The position numbers were made by a program, and so were the translations under genes. Under the pieces are notes generated by a model. The model was given only the letters and a program-made list of their open reading frames with translations, was not told the DNA's origin and ran no database searches. From Colius striatus (taxonomy: Eukaryota; Chordata; Aves; Coliiformes; Coliidae), in contig NC_084766.1 of NCBI RefSeq assembly GCF_028858725.1, positions 22,360,501 through 22,424,500 on the forward strand: a stretch of 64,000 nt of DNA. The letters run 5' to 3'. Below, piece after piece: positions 11,728 through 24,400 of this stretch (its first letter is position 1; every line of letters begins with the position of its first letter).

Positions 11728-11767
11728 AGATCCTGTCTCATGCCTTCAGATCCTGTCTCATGCCTTC
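11728..11767. repeat. Perfect tandem duplication, 2 x 20 bp
   Basis: AGATCCTGTCTCATGCCTTC occurs twice back to back without a mismatch, so the duplication is young or maintained. It is non-coding. Confidence 0.85.
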
Positions 11768-12656
11768 CTCTATCAAACTCTCCCTTAGGATGCTTTAAAA
11801 AAAACCAAAACAAACCACCACCACCCACCAACAAAAAAAACAATCAGGAAAATAAAACCAACAACCAAAAAATACATCAACACAACTTTTGGTAGCAGTT
11901 GTGTAATAGAAAAAAATTCCAAACCCAGACTTGCTAGTGAAACTGACATTTGTATTTCAAAATGGGAAGCAGAAATTGTTAGCACAGCATTTCTCAGGAA
12001 AACAGATAACATGACTTTAACTCCATGATGCACTAAACAAATTTGATCCTAGTTCTCCAAAAAAGAAATTAAATACAGGGTTCTAAAAAGCAAGATTAAT
12101 GCTGCAACCATAAATGGATCTAGGACCTTTGCAGTTCTACTTCTCCCAGTCTGCTCCATCAGTAAAAATCACCGTGCAAACAGAGACATACTAGTCTGTG
12201 GTTAAAACTTCTAGAAAAGGCTGCTAAGGAAAAGCTACTCCAAACCACCCTCAAATGCCTACTCCCTGAACTTGTCCAAGTTGCACTTCATGCATTTAAG
12301 AATGGGGAATCCTGGCAGCTGCCATGACAGACATTATAAATTGTGTCCTCAGGTAAAATAGATGACTATTCTTTTCTTACAAGTGCAGAGCTACTCTAAA
12401 TGCTGGAGAGGCCTTAAATAGCTACAGCAGTTTGATCCTTCAACTAAAGGAGGCTGCTAACCTTTGAGAAACAACCCCACATGAGGAGATTAATGTACTT
12501 TAACCCAGGCAACTCATGCAAACTGTTTCAAAGAAAAGCTTTTACGGGGGAAAAAGAGTGAAGGAAAGACCCACCATTCAAACAGAAAATAGTGAAGATA
12601 GGAGAAAGAAGCATCTCATATGTATTTACATAATCATGGCTCGGATCATTTGTGCC

Positions 12657-12722
12657 TTTATGCTGAAGTATTGGAAGGCTAAGAAAAACTTTATGTTGAG
12701 GTATTGGAAGGCTAAGAAAAAC
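12657..12722. repeat. Tandem duplication, 2 x 33 bp
   Basis: Two adjacent 33-bp units differ at two positions; each ends TATTGGAAGGCTAAGAAAAAC. The unit length is a multiple of three and a short plus-strand frame reads through both (YWKAKKN twice), but nothing else suggests coding. It is most likely a local slippage duplication. Confidence 0.85.
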
Positions 12723-13189
12723 TAAGTTACAGTAAGAAAGGACACCGAGAAATACTAGATAACATTTAATGTTCCTTGTTCAGGAAGTAATGGGACATAA
12801 ATTGGCCATTAGTGAAAAAATACTTCCTACAGCCATTATTACCTTTCTCAGTGAAGAAAGCCCAGTGTATTCCCCAAATAAGTGCCACCAATCAGGTGAC
12901 CCAGAGGTAGGTTGCAACTCTCCACCGCAGTTCTCTGTTACCAGAAATTATATGCATTGCAACAATTCTTTTCCTCTAAATGTTTGAGAAACACATTCTT
13001 CTACATTGTTTATTGCTCACTAGAGAGGGGAAAAAACCCTATATTTGAGTTTAGAGTGTTACAGTAATTCTTCTTTCATCCCCAAGTACTTTAAGTTATC
13101 AACTGAAGTCTGATTAGATAAATCCTTAGGTATGCATTGAAACAGAACGTTTTTTATTCAGGTTTTGTACCAGTTTTTGTTCAACTGAC

Positions 13190-15358
13190 AAAATACACTA
13201 AGGAGTGTAAAAAATATTTATTCGACCTAATTCAACATAACTATAATTTGCAATACTTAAAAACAACATTTACAATAGAGTAATGACCTTCTGCCACTCA
13301 GCTGAAATATTTTTTATAATCCATACAGCATTTTTATAATAGCTTTAACATCCAGAGAAGCTTTCCCATGGAACAAGTGTCGACCCCCCTAATTTGCACG
13401 TTTCAATTCTGCATGAGACTTTAAAAAACAGTAATAAATTGGTTGGAAATATATACAGTGAGGACCACTGAAAAGCTTTTTCTTGAAATGAGGAGTTCTG
13501 TAGGAAATACATATCATATTGTTTCAAGACTATCTTACAGAAGGCAGCAACATTCAGAAGTTGCTGTATTTAGAGTTTTATATAAAAGTAAGCCCACTAA
13601 GACAAATATAATTAGCAAACTCAGAAGATTATAGTAATTCTTCAGTTACAGCAAGAACTTCAAAAGTATTTTATATTGATTGAATGTATCATTTTCAATA
13701 TCTGTATAGTTTTCAAATACTAATTGGCTATTATATACACTTTTGTACAGTTCTAAAATATTACATCTCAATAATTAAGATAAACATACTATACAAAAGG
13801 TACTATATTTTTAATTTCTAACGTACATTATTGCAGTCAAATGTGAAATCCATTCTGCATTTATTTCATCTCTGCTGAAAAGAAATATTTAGTTATGAAT
13901 ACTTCCACTAAAAGATTCTTTTAAACCTTTCTCCATGCATTTGATGTACTGATATGAGCAAGGAAAAACAAACCCAGCCAACTTTGAGACTAACAAAGAA
14001 ATTGTTGCTAAGGAAAAACTTCAAGTACTAAGTCTAGGTTAGGTCTGGTATGAATATTAAATTACCATATTATGTTTGCCAAAATTTAACTTCACAAAAC
14101 AGTTCATTTCTGTTGAAATTAAGTTTATAAATACATCAAGTAACTGAAGTTCTTCTGCTCTCCTCAGCTGGCTACTTTGGACATACTGTGATAGTAAAGC
14201 TTACTGTATAAATAAACTTATTATTACACATTTAAGATCTATCCTTTAGTCCTTCACAGAGCCAAGTTGTCCGAGAGCATCCAGCCTGCTGTGGCATACC
14301 ATGCTGACACAAGGTACCCCATGGGTAATGACGCTGCTTCCAGACGACCCTTCCACTGGAATCCTTCCACTAGACTGGTACAGGCAGAAGACTGACTAGG
14401 CTTGAGTTCTGCACCCAGGTCTAGAAGTTTAGAAGGATGCCCTCATCTGGCAGTTTAAGTGTAGCTTTAGTGTCCATTGTGGTTTCCTCACACTTCTACT
14501 GCTCTTCGTACTTGTATGGATATTTACATAACCAAAAGGAACAAGAAAACTAAACAAGTGCTCTAATACTTAATTTCAAAATAAGCAGCTGAAAATTACT
14601 TCCCTCCATGTAATTATTTTACTGTGAAGGAAAAAAAAATGCTATCCAGCACCAGTTACAAAACAGTGACAGCCATGAGAAAAATAACACTAGGTACTGC
14701 AGAAGATAAAACAGGACAGTAAAACAGTAATAACACAGTCACCTGGAAGCCATGCTAATTTCCACACCTAGAACTTTGGTGGCTGAAGCTGACAAGTAAG
14801 TCCTAGAGTGATCTATCTTCTGCTTTCTCTGACCAGCCATTTGAGCATTTTCCACTCCTTGTTTGATACCAGTTGAAACCAAGGAAATCTTTATTGACTG
14901 ATGTCCCACAACTACTTCTCCTTAGTAATGACTCACATTTCCTTTCTAAAAAAGAAAATTCCCTTCATTGCGTGAGGTGCTGAACTGGATGCCAGCATGG
15001 GTATGAAAACAGATAGAAAAGGCATTTGGATATAGCCAACATTAACTACACAATTGAAAATGCTCTTATTCTGTAGTTGATGGGGTTTTTTCCATTCAGC
15101 GTATTGGCTCAAAGAAAATAATTCAGACGCCAGTTGCCCAACAGAAATGCCCAGAAATAATGAAAGCCAAATCACATTCTTAGGTTCAGTGGTTGCTGAA
15201 AGGATTTACCCTGCCACAAGACAGTGCTTTATTATATTGAAAGAAAAAAAACAGGAGCAGCAACTTATCACATTCTCCACTAGTGTGCAGTAACGATGGA
15301 ACCAATACAACATGGAAACCTGTTAGGTGAGACTGTGGGACACTCGGAGATCACAGCC
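13190..15358 (-). other. MARCHF5: Probable MARCHF5 3' untranslated region
   Basis: The region follows the MARCHF5 stop codon on the minus strand, is AT-rich and has no coding potential or clear repeat. Canonical AATAAA signals (TTTATT on the plus strand) occur at 15228-15233, 14890-14895, 13217-13222 and 13153-13158. The first would give a UTR of about 150 nt; the pair near 13.2 kb would give about 2.1-2.2 kb and is followed by GT-rich sequence. Alternative polyadenylation is possible. The distal end is an inference. Confidence 0.45.
13217..13222 (-). terminator. MARCHF5: Candidate distal polyadenylation signal AATAAA of MARCHF5
   Basis: TTTATT on the plus strand reads AATAAA on the minus strand. 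GT-rich sequence (TAGTGTATTTTGTCAG) follows in the transcript direction, and a second AATAAA lies at 13153-13158. The choice between these and the proximal signals cannot be made from sequence alone. Confidence 0.4.
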
Positions 15359-15475
15359 TTACGCTCCTTCTTGCTCGGGATAATTTAAAATTTTGCGGTG
15401 AGCCTGGCGCAAATATTGCTGCTGTTTGAAGTAAACCTTAAAAGCTCCTTTTATAGCAACAAAAGCAATTCCACC
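15359..15475 (-). CDS. MARCHF5: MARCHF5 coding exon 6 (last), residues 244-281 and stop
   Basis: The exon begins after TTTCATTTCAG and reads [16 protein letters not shown], completing the fourth membrane segment. It then gives the glutamine/basic tail ([12 protein letters not shown]) and ends NYPEQEGA before TAA at 15361-15359. It joins exon 5 in phase 0. The ending differs slightly from the human tail (QEGA against QEEA). Confidence 0.96.
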   Translation of the reverse strand, partial: GGIAFVAIKGAFKVYFKQQQYLRQAHRKILNYPEQEGA

Positions 15476-18400
15476 CTGAAATGAAAAGATATCGTGAAAA
15501 CCAGCACAGTTCAGTGTCATGTCATTGCAAATGTTCTTTTAGAAAATTTTGGTCAAAGAAGATTTCTTTTCCAATCACAGAGCATTTTCTTTTGAAGTTT
15601 TGCTAATTAGGATGATTCAAAATGAGTAAAAGCTTTCTGTCACAATGCACCATTACAGAGGTTAATGTTACTTTAAAGGATTACATACTGGATCTAGAAA
15701 GCCATTTGAAAGCCTCTATTTGCTTGGAAGTCTGACAGATACTCTAATAAGTTAAAATACATCCTATTTGAAGAACAAAGTAAAATGCAGATAGTATCTG
15801 CTTTCCTCTCTCTCTGAATACACACTATACACTACACAGGGAATAATACTAATTCCCATTCTATAATCAGACTGTGGAAAAGGCCACTTGCCAAAAGCAA
15901 GCGTGGAATGAAATAAAATCTGTGGTTTGTCCCTCTAAGTTTTACAACATATTTATCTCAAGTCTTTAAAATAAAAGGGATACTAAGAAGCCTTTAGTCT
16001 GCATGACTGGTTGTAATATGCCGTTTCTCAGGCGACCAGGGATACCATCTTACCAAACTCTGTGCTTCCCCTGAAAGGCTGCAAGTCAGAGAGGTTATTC
16101 ACAAACAACTTCTATGGAGAGTTTATTTTTCTCTCCTTAGTAACAAAAGGATTCTCTCAAAGAATTAGTAAACAGCAGCTAGTATGAAAAAATTGGTAAT
16201 ATAAACCTCAGTCTTCCCTTGCAGTGATTGTTCTTAGAAGGCGCTGTTTTCTCATGTTCCTTATCACCCTCACTACTGCTCAAGTCTGCCTAGTACAGCA
16301 CCAGGCAGAAGTTTCAGCTTTGTCTTGATTTGAGATTTGTTTCAGGCATAAAGACAAAGTGTCTCTCTCACAACATGTGATACTTGCCCACTGCCAAGAT
16401 AGACAACCTTAAAAATAAAAATCAACCCTTCCCTTAATCCAAAGCCACTCTTGAGTTATAGATCTTTTTTTACTTCTTCTCCCTCCACAACACACACTTC
16501 TTATATAATCATTTATGAAACAACCAAAATTGAATCTTACCAAGATTGTCCTTTGTAAATTTGAGTTAACACTGCTGAACATCAGTTTGCCAACTATTGT
16601 GGCAATGGTAGGGAAAACTAGAGCTCCACACAGAATACGTGTAGCAGAAACATGATCTGCCAGAGGGTTGGCCTCTGCCGGGATACGAGGAACAGGACAT
16701 CCAATGCCTAAAGGGATGAGAGAGGGGGAAGGAAAAGTTACACATCCACCAGCTCAAATAGAACACAGAAGGCACATTAGTACTGTGCCCCCCACACTCC
16801 ATGACAAATCTATAGCCCAGTTATTTTTTGAGAACCATCCCTCTTCTAGCAAGTATTCTGTTTCCATTAAATGACTGTATTCACTTTTACTTTCATGATT
16901 TTCAGGACCTTTTTTTGTTACTCAGGCCTAAACTGAAACCATGCTTCTGCTCCTCTTGCCCCACTTTTCTCACTAGGTACTATAGACTGAACATAAAATA
17001 GAGGGAAGGTGTTAGTCACCTTTACTTAAGAATGGTAAAAACTATTTGTCTAGCTCCATCTCCTCACAGTACAGATTCAACCTTGACACTTCCTTTGAAA
17101 TTTAATCACTTTACCTGGAAATATGCTGTTCAAAATTTGCAGCTTATTAGAGTATTTGCGCCACAGTCTGAGCACATAGTCCTCCCAACGAATCATCTTG
17201 CCCAGTATCAGCATGACTGGAATAGTGGGAAGTCCAATCAAAAGAAATAAAGGATCAGCTCTCTCCATGACATCAAGACCTTCTTTGTGACCCACAACCT
17301 AGTAAATACAAATATGGTTGACAAACATAAAGGCTACAACTGAACAAAGAATAGAACTTTCTAAGAGTCTGGTTTGTTAAGAGGCTGCCCACATATTTTA
17401 AGAAAAAAGAACAGTGATCACTTCATGTACTCAGTTTGCTCTTGGCATCCTTAGTTGCCTATCAAGCATAAGGCAGGCAAGCAACCAGCCTTAGTTTGCA
17501 AGTCATTAATCTTGCAAAGAGATGTAACACAATTCCTTACCATCTTGAAAAAAATTTCATGTGCTTCTGTGTAAATAATAGCCTAAACATCTGAAACAAC
17601 AAAACCGTAGGCTTTCTAGAAGGTACACAAGAATCTGCAATTTTAGAATGGTAAATACTACACTCAGAAATTGATTGGATACTACTCTTTAAAGGATCAA
17701 TTATGAAGAAAGCCTTATGAGGAAAGGGTGTGGGACCATGGACTGTTCAGCCTGGAAAACAGGAGACCGAGGAGGGACCTCATTAACACAAGTATTTAAA
17801 AGCTGTATGTCAAGAGGATGACACTTTTTTCTGTAGCATCCAGTGATAGGACAAAAGCTGGAACAGAAAAACTGCCATTTAAACATAAGAAAAAACTACT
17901 GTTCTTATAAGGGTGAGGGAGTCCTGGCACAGGCTGCCCAGGGAGGGTGTGGAGCCTCCTTTCTGTGCAACCTGATCTAGGTGGACCTGCTTGAGCAGGG
18001 GATTGGACTAGATCTTTAGGGGTCCCTTCCAACCCCGACCATTCTGTTTTTCTGTAGCTTATAGTGAGTATTTCAGGATGTTTTAATTAAAAAATTCTGT
18101 TACTTAAGGAATGAATACCTTATGCAAGAGATCCCAGTACTAAAAACTATTGCTTCTCTAGACAATACAGGAAGAGGCACATTATTTTCAACTGTAGTGA
18201 AAACAGCAGCATATCTTCACCTGTATCTTATTTTTAAAGATGGCAGTGCTATGATTTTAAAGGACAGTCATTACTGATGTGTCTGAACCTTTCTCCTGGC
18301 ACATAAAATAATCAGATTTTGCAGTTTATAAAATGTATGTATGGAAACTGTAACAGCACGTACTTTCAGTTTTAAATAAGTAACTCTAATAAGGCTGAAG

Positions 18401-21400
18401 AGAGAAAATGAAGTGGCCGATGTGGTGTAGAATTGCCTCAATTGTTAACATTTAGTAATCTTTAAAAGCTCTTCAGGTACTCCTAGAAAGAATGACTTTT
18501 TAATGACTTTTTCCATAAGAATCAAGGAAGACTAAACCCACTAAAATAGTAATTATTATATTTGTCAGGCACTCAATTTCTTTACGTGTTTTTATTGATG
18601 ACTTGGTATCTTTTTGCACTTGTAGGCAAAACAAGTCTTTACTGGTACTTTTTAGCCTTGCTTTGAAAATCACTCCATTTTATTCTTGTAGAACAGGAAG
18701 GCATAACCTTCCAGAACAAAGAGACATAACCACTGTTGTTGCTGCCAAAAGATTATTCTTAAAAAAACCTAAAAAATTCCGCATTTGTCTTGCAGCTTCT
18801 TTAATGTCTTCTACCCAGACTGTGATGTCTGATGCTGACACCTTTTTCTCTTTATAGTCCTTGTCCATCAAGAAAAGCCTCAGTATCTTGTCTCTTCCAA
18901 TTTAGATGACTATTCCTTGGTTTTCTCTAACCCCATCTGATTTGTTACTGACTTTGCTACCACTGGAATCACAATGTCAGTTCTGTATTTATTTTTCTCC
19001 ATCTGAAGCTTAACCTTTAAGAATAGCTTTTGGTGCTTCTTTCTGACCTTTCAACTAAAGGAGTCTGAAATGCATCAGGAATCAAGTTGTATTAAATCTA
19101 GCAAAGTTAGGGTGGCAAAAGGGGTGGAACAGTTTCCCTCCACTCCCAGTTTAATCTTCCTGATTATGAGCAAAAATAAAAATGATTCTTTTGCCCAGCA
19201 TGCTGTCCACAGTCTCAAAAAACATTATGTCAGAGGAAAACAGGAAATTCTTCATACTTGGGATTTGGTGAGCTAAGAGAATATCTAGACAGATCCTAAT
19301 ATCAACATTAAAAAACTACAGAAATGACGATTTATCTTTCCATTTGGTTATGTAGTTCTCAAGAAACTAAAACGGTCACTTAAGATGCTATAAAAAAAGT
19401 GTCAGTTTAGTGATGAAGGGGATAGGACCAGTACATTTCATGAAGTCCAGCTGGAGCGTTACAGATGGTTGCCATGTTCCATGAGGGTCGTAAGAACAAA
19501 GTATCAGATGACAAAATATCAGATGAGGAAATTCTCCAGTGCACCATTCTGTAATGTCAAGACTCAGCCCCTGGAGTAGAGGAGGCATTGACAGTCATCC
19601 TACATCACCTACACAGCTGCTTGACCCTGGCCACAGTGGTACCAAGGAGGCTGAATCAACTCATTGGGGCTCCACTTCAAGTGGTTGTTACACACATTTC
19701 TGCTATGAAGTCATGTACAAACCGAACCAAAGCAGCACACGATCTTGAGATGGAGTGACTCATAGAACTGCAGGGCAGTACCCTATGACAATGTGAATAA
19801 AGACTAGGCTGTGTATTTAAAATTAGAACTGTGTAGAGGAATATTAGCATAGAGATTTGTTAATTCTACCTCCAACTGAACTGGCATCAGAAACACTTCT
19901 ATGCTTTCAGGTTTGGGTTTGATATAGGAATCAACAAAAATGATAAAAAAGGTCCTTCTAGTTGTACAGTCTATGAAAGCTTTCGCCTTGTACCACCTGT
20001 CAACATTGCTTTTATATTTAAACAACAAGTTCACGAGAAGAGAAGTGGGGGGGAAAAAAAAAAATCACCGTTTTTTCAACTAACCATACAGTCTGAAGTA
20101 ATTAAAAGAACATACTATGAGTTTGCATTTGAGGTTTTTTAAAGAATAAATTGCACCATTCAGGGTATGTGTTTTCATTTATACAATAAAAAGTAGGACT
20201 GAGAAATTCACCATGTGCCAACCCTTTGAGTGTTACTAGCAAATTTTTTTCTACGGGGGAAAGAGTAGTCTCATGTCTTCTAAAGAATTAGACTATCCAT
20301 TATTCGCAATTAGGTGGTAATGGCATGTTTTCTGTAAAAACAGAAGTGGGTTCACCAGTCTGCCATAGAAAGGGCAACTAGCTAGAGTAGTAGAGCATTT
20401 CGTTAGTTACAGACTGGACCACGTTTGAACAAGCATGCATCAGTTAAGATTCTATCAACCCATCTGGAATTCCCTTGTTAATTACACTGAAAGCAGCTAA
20501 AGAAATGTTTTAAGTCAAGTAAAGAAGAGGCTTAATTAATTGACTTTAGAAGACTAAATTAAATTCCCTTCGAAGACTTGCTTTCAAAGCTGGTAAGAAG
20601 GAATATGTGTGTACCTGCATCACTGTCACAGCTCCATATGTAACAGCTGTCCAGTATATAGAGCCCACCATTATTCCAGCTGCAGCAAATGGACATGCCT
20701 TTGAGATCAGTCGATCTGCAAGATCCAAAACGTAAACAACTGGACCTATGATAAAGGAAAAGTAAGGTTTCAACGTATATACATATATAAAAGCATACTG
20801 AAGAAAGCTCTTAGCATCTATAACTGATAGGAAAGAATGAATTTAGCAAAATACAAGTCTGACACCCCACGTGTGCTATTTAAATGAGAACAAATAATAA
20901 AAAACCTCACTAGGCTAAGCAGGTAGACTTACTTCTACCTGCCATTTCATTCACCTCAACATCCTTCTGAGAGAAAAATACACTGGTTAGAGCACTAATT
21001 TACCCACTCAAGTTGACTAGCTTCCTTTGTCTGTGTTGAATTGTTCTGTTGTAGAAACCATTTTAGGCTCAGTGGCTTCTTTATTTGTTAGATATTTTCG
21101 TTTTCAAAAGGAAGAAACACTAGTTGTCATGTACTTCATGTGCTTGTCTTTGGCAGTTTCACCTGAGAATTCTGACACTAAACTACTCTGCTCTACAGTA
21201 AAAAGTAGCACAGTCAATATGAAAGATTCTGCTGGAAGAGGCTGCATTTAATATTTTTAAGAGGACCACTTCTCAAACGTTGGAGGGAAACCCCTTTTAC
21301 TCAGTTTATCTAGTGCCTTTGACAACAATGCATTAATAGAGTTTCACTGTTCTATCTATGGACAACTGCACTTCCAAGACTTACACAGAGCACATGATGT

Positions 21401-24400
21401 TACCCTGACCAACTTTGGTGAAGTAAACAAAGGCATAATTGCATCTCTTCCCTTTGAGAGACTGCAGGAACACCAGCAAAGCAAAAGCCAGAACTTTAAG
21501 TCTGAAATGCATGTATGCAAGTGAAAAACATCTTCACCGTGATGAGATTCCACATCACTTTTATATTTGTTATCAAATTCCAGATACAGACTGTCCTACT
21601 CCAGCTCATGTGCATGAATCATTCTTGTTAGTTCCCTCCTACTTTTTCCTACCGAGATCAGTGAAAACCAGCCTGTAGGCATTCTTCGGGTAACTATTTC
21701 TCCAGGTTTGTCACCACAGTTTATCCACTGCAGCTTCAAATTCTTTTACTACTACTTAATTCTTAAAAAAAAAAAAAAAAAATTAGGGGGAGGTCTGAGT
21801 ATATAGGAAAGGAGCAATCTCTTGAACAATGGTGTTAAATGACTCACTGAAGTCCTGATACACTAGATGTACAGAACTTCTACCAGATGAACTCCCAAGC
21901 CAGTTGACATGCTCTGTTTTGTACACTGATCTTGAATTGTATGTCATTTTCCTCCTGACCTCTAATTAATCAAAACTTGTTCTGACCTTGCACAGAATTG
22001 CACAGAATTCCTTGGTGTCAAGGATGATTTATGTATTCCCCTTTCTAAAGGTAAAGGTATGGTATTTGACATTCTCCAAATACACAAAAATCACTTGCAG
22101 TTCAATTCTTAGCTTGAATACTCCTAAAAGTTCTACACTTTTTTTTTGAGTGATAGTAATTTAGTATCCTGTTCTCAAAAAGATTATCTCTGAACTATCA
22201 TATTTACACCAAATCAATGAAAAGCTGTGCATTTAAACATATAATCAAGATCTGAAATTCACATTAAAAAAGTTTGCAGAAGTTTTATTTCTGTCAGCCA
22301 CACTGACAGAATTGTGACTCCTGTTTTTTGACTTGGTTGGTTCTTCTCTTTCAAGGCAACAGCTCTGCCTTGAATGCTGTCAAAACCACTAGTTTTACTC
22401 AGCTCAAATCAGCCAGTGAAAAAAGCAAGAGGAACACCTAATTGAACTCATTCATTGTCATCTATCAGTTTTGTGGCATCTTCTTTTTTCCTCCCTTTGT
22501 TTTGTTTTAAAAAAAGAACAGGGTAAGATTTTACATACTGTTTGTACAGCTATAGCATCCAGAGACCTTGTAGAAGGGTTGCAACTTTTGGTTTTTTGCA
22601 ACATATGTATGTGTGCAAGTATCATACTGAAAAGTTGGAATTTAAACACATTTAGCTTATATGCAGTCTGACAGAAGTCATTGTAAATACTGCTGAGTTA
22701 CATATCAGACTAGCAGGCAGTTCTAAGTAACTTGGGCAGAATATTGATTAATGTACTCTCCTCTGTAGCTCAGCTAGAGGCTCAAGTTCTTAAGGTTCTA
22801 CTCATGTACTCATTTGATACTCATGTATCAAATTGGTTATCTTTGTGTGCATCTTCTACTATAGCACTAACTCTTTTGTTTTGGTAGTAAGCTCTAGTAT
22901 TAAGGGCAGGAAGCATCTTCCTATGTAGCTTGTAATACAGTAAACACCTCACCAGCACCTGCTTCAGCTACACCAACTGATGTAAATTAGTCTGTAAGCA
23001 ATTAACAAAGTGTAACTATACAGTTAGTTTATTCTCCAGTTGAGCATCCTTTTATTGATTAGGTATCAAAATTAAAGGGTTTCTGAAGAAGGAATACTCA
23101 AAACACAAAGAACTGGAACAAGCAGTTTAACCGTATTACCAGTTATGTTGAACTTTCCAGGACAAGCTTAAAGTGATGGGATGTCCATGAATGTGCTGAA
23201 AGTAGCAACAAGGTCATAACTGCAAGTACTAAATGCACAGTTATTTATACATTTTGACTGTTTCCCACAGCCACTGAAAGAGTTGTTTACTTGTACCATT
23301 TTGAAAGCTTATATTTGTGTGAAGAAGATGAAGACACTCAAAGACTTCACCATATCTGGCAATCCCCCAAGTGCTACACAAAGCACGGAAGCTTGCCATG
23401 TACATCTTGGCAAGGTGATAATGGCAAGAGCAGAACTCTAATGCTGGAGGTACTAACAAACTGCACCTACTGATACTAATCATTAAAAGAGGCAAGAATT
23501 GGGTAAAGAATCTTGAGAAGTAACTAGAAAAACCTGTCCAATTTAATTTTTTTAGCCCTTTAGGAAGGAAGTAGTGACAAAGGAGGACAAATGTAACTGG
23601 CTTTTAAGATGGTAAGAAGGAGATTCACAGAAATTGAAGAAATTGAATACAAGATGCAAAAATATTTTTCTTTCTGTGAAAACTATCATGCCTTAACAGA
23701 TCTTTTTCTGCCAAACGCTGCCTTCTATTTATTAAATGGAAATAACGATCTAAAAGGTACTTTGGTTACTTTCAAAGTGACAGTAGTATTTTCTTATTTA
23801 ATAAAACAAGTTCTAAGAAAAGAGGAAACTGGCCAGTAAGAACATAGTTAGTACCAATCTTGAAACCTGATACACACCATCAAATTTGAAATGCAATTAT
23901 AATTGTAAGAAGATTTGTCCCTTGACGGGTTGTTTTGAATTGGCAAGCACAGGAAAAGACATCCACTGTTACTTATAGAGTTGGTATAATTTCAAAAGTA
24001 AAATCATAAATTAAAGAGGTTGTGTTAAGAAGCACACTTTCACAGAAATTTGGTTATAGAAAGAAGTTTCCAGCAGTACATTAGAGAAGTCATAATGTAA
24101 GTAAGTTTCTGAACTATGACACCTCTAGGAAACTTCAGTTGTTACTTCTTCCTTGCTCAAGTAATTTTAAGTTTCTTGAATGATATAACTAGTAACATCT
24201 TCAAAAGATACCTGCTGCAGCAGAGACAGGGCTATTGGCAAGGCTGCTTGAAAACATCCTACTGTCCTAACTCTGCCTGCTATGACCTTGACTGACTTAC
24301 AGTTGAGTTGTCAGAAAACAGCTTTGAGTTACCAGAAATAGCTACAAAAGGGTAAGACTATCTCACTTGTCTAAGGCACTTCAAGCTCATGATTGTTATT

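Larger units (their letters stand above)
2421..13150. other. Intergenic DNA with no gene recognised
   Basis: No reading frame here resembles a known protein family, and no run of spliceable coding segments stands out. Frames of 60-110 codons occur on both strands at the level expected by chance. Within it are a FOX-type palindrome (5831-5850), a cluster of GATA sites (9358-9497) and small tandem duplications (11728-11767, 12657-12722). No clear CR1 copy is seen. By conserved gene order this should be the interval between MARCHF5 and IDE, but no IDE exon is visible. Confidence 0.6.

Noticed and set aside
12516..12725. Small repeat-containing protein (YWKAKKN repeated)
   Set aside because: The repetition comes from a recent 33-bp DNA duplication; there is no start context, splice support or similarity.
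1..13150. 3' exons of IDE, expected by conserved gene order
   Set aside because: No segment on the plus strand resembles IDE; the gene probably lies beyond the left edge.
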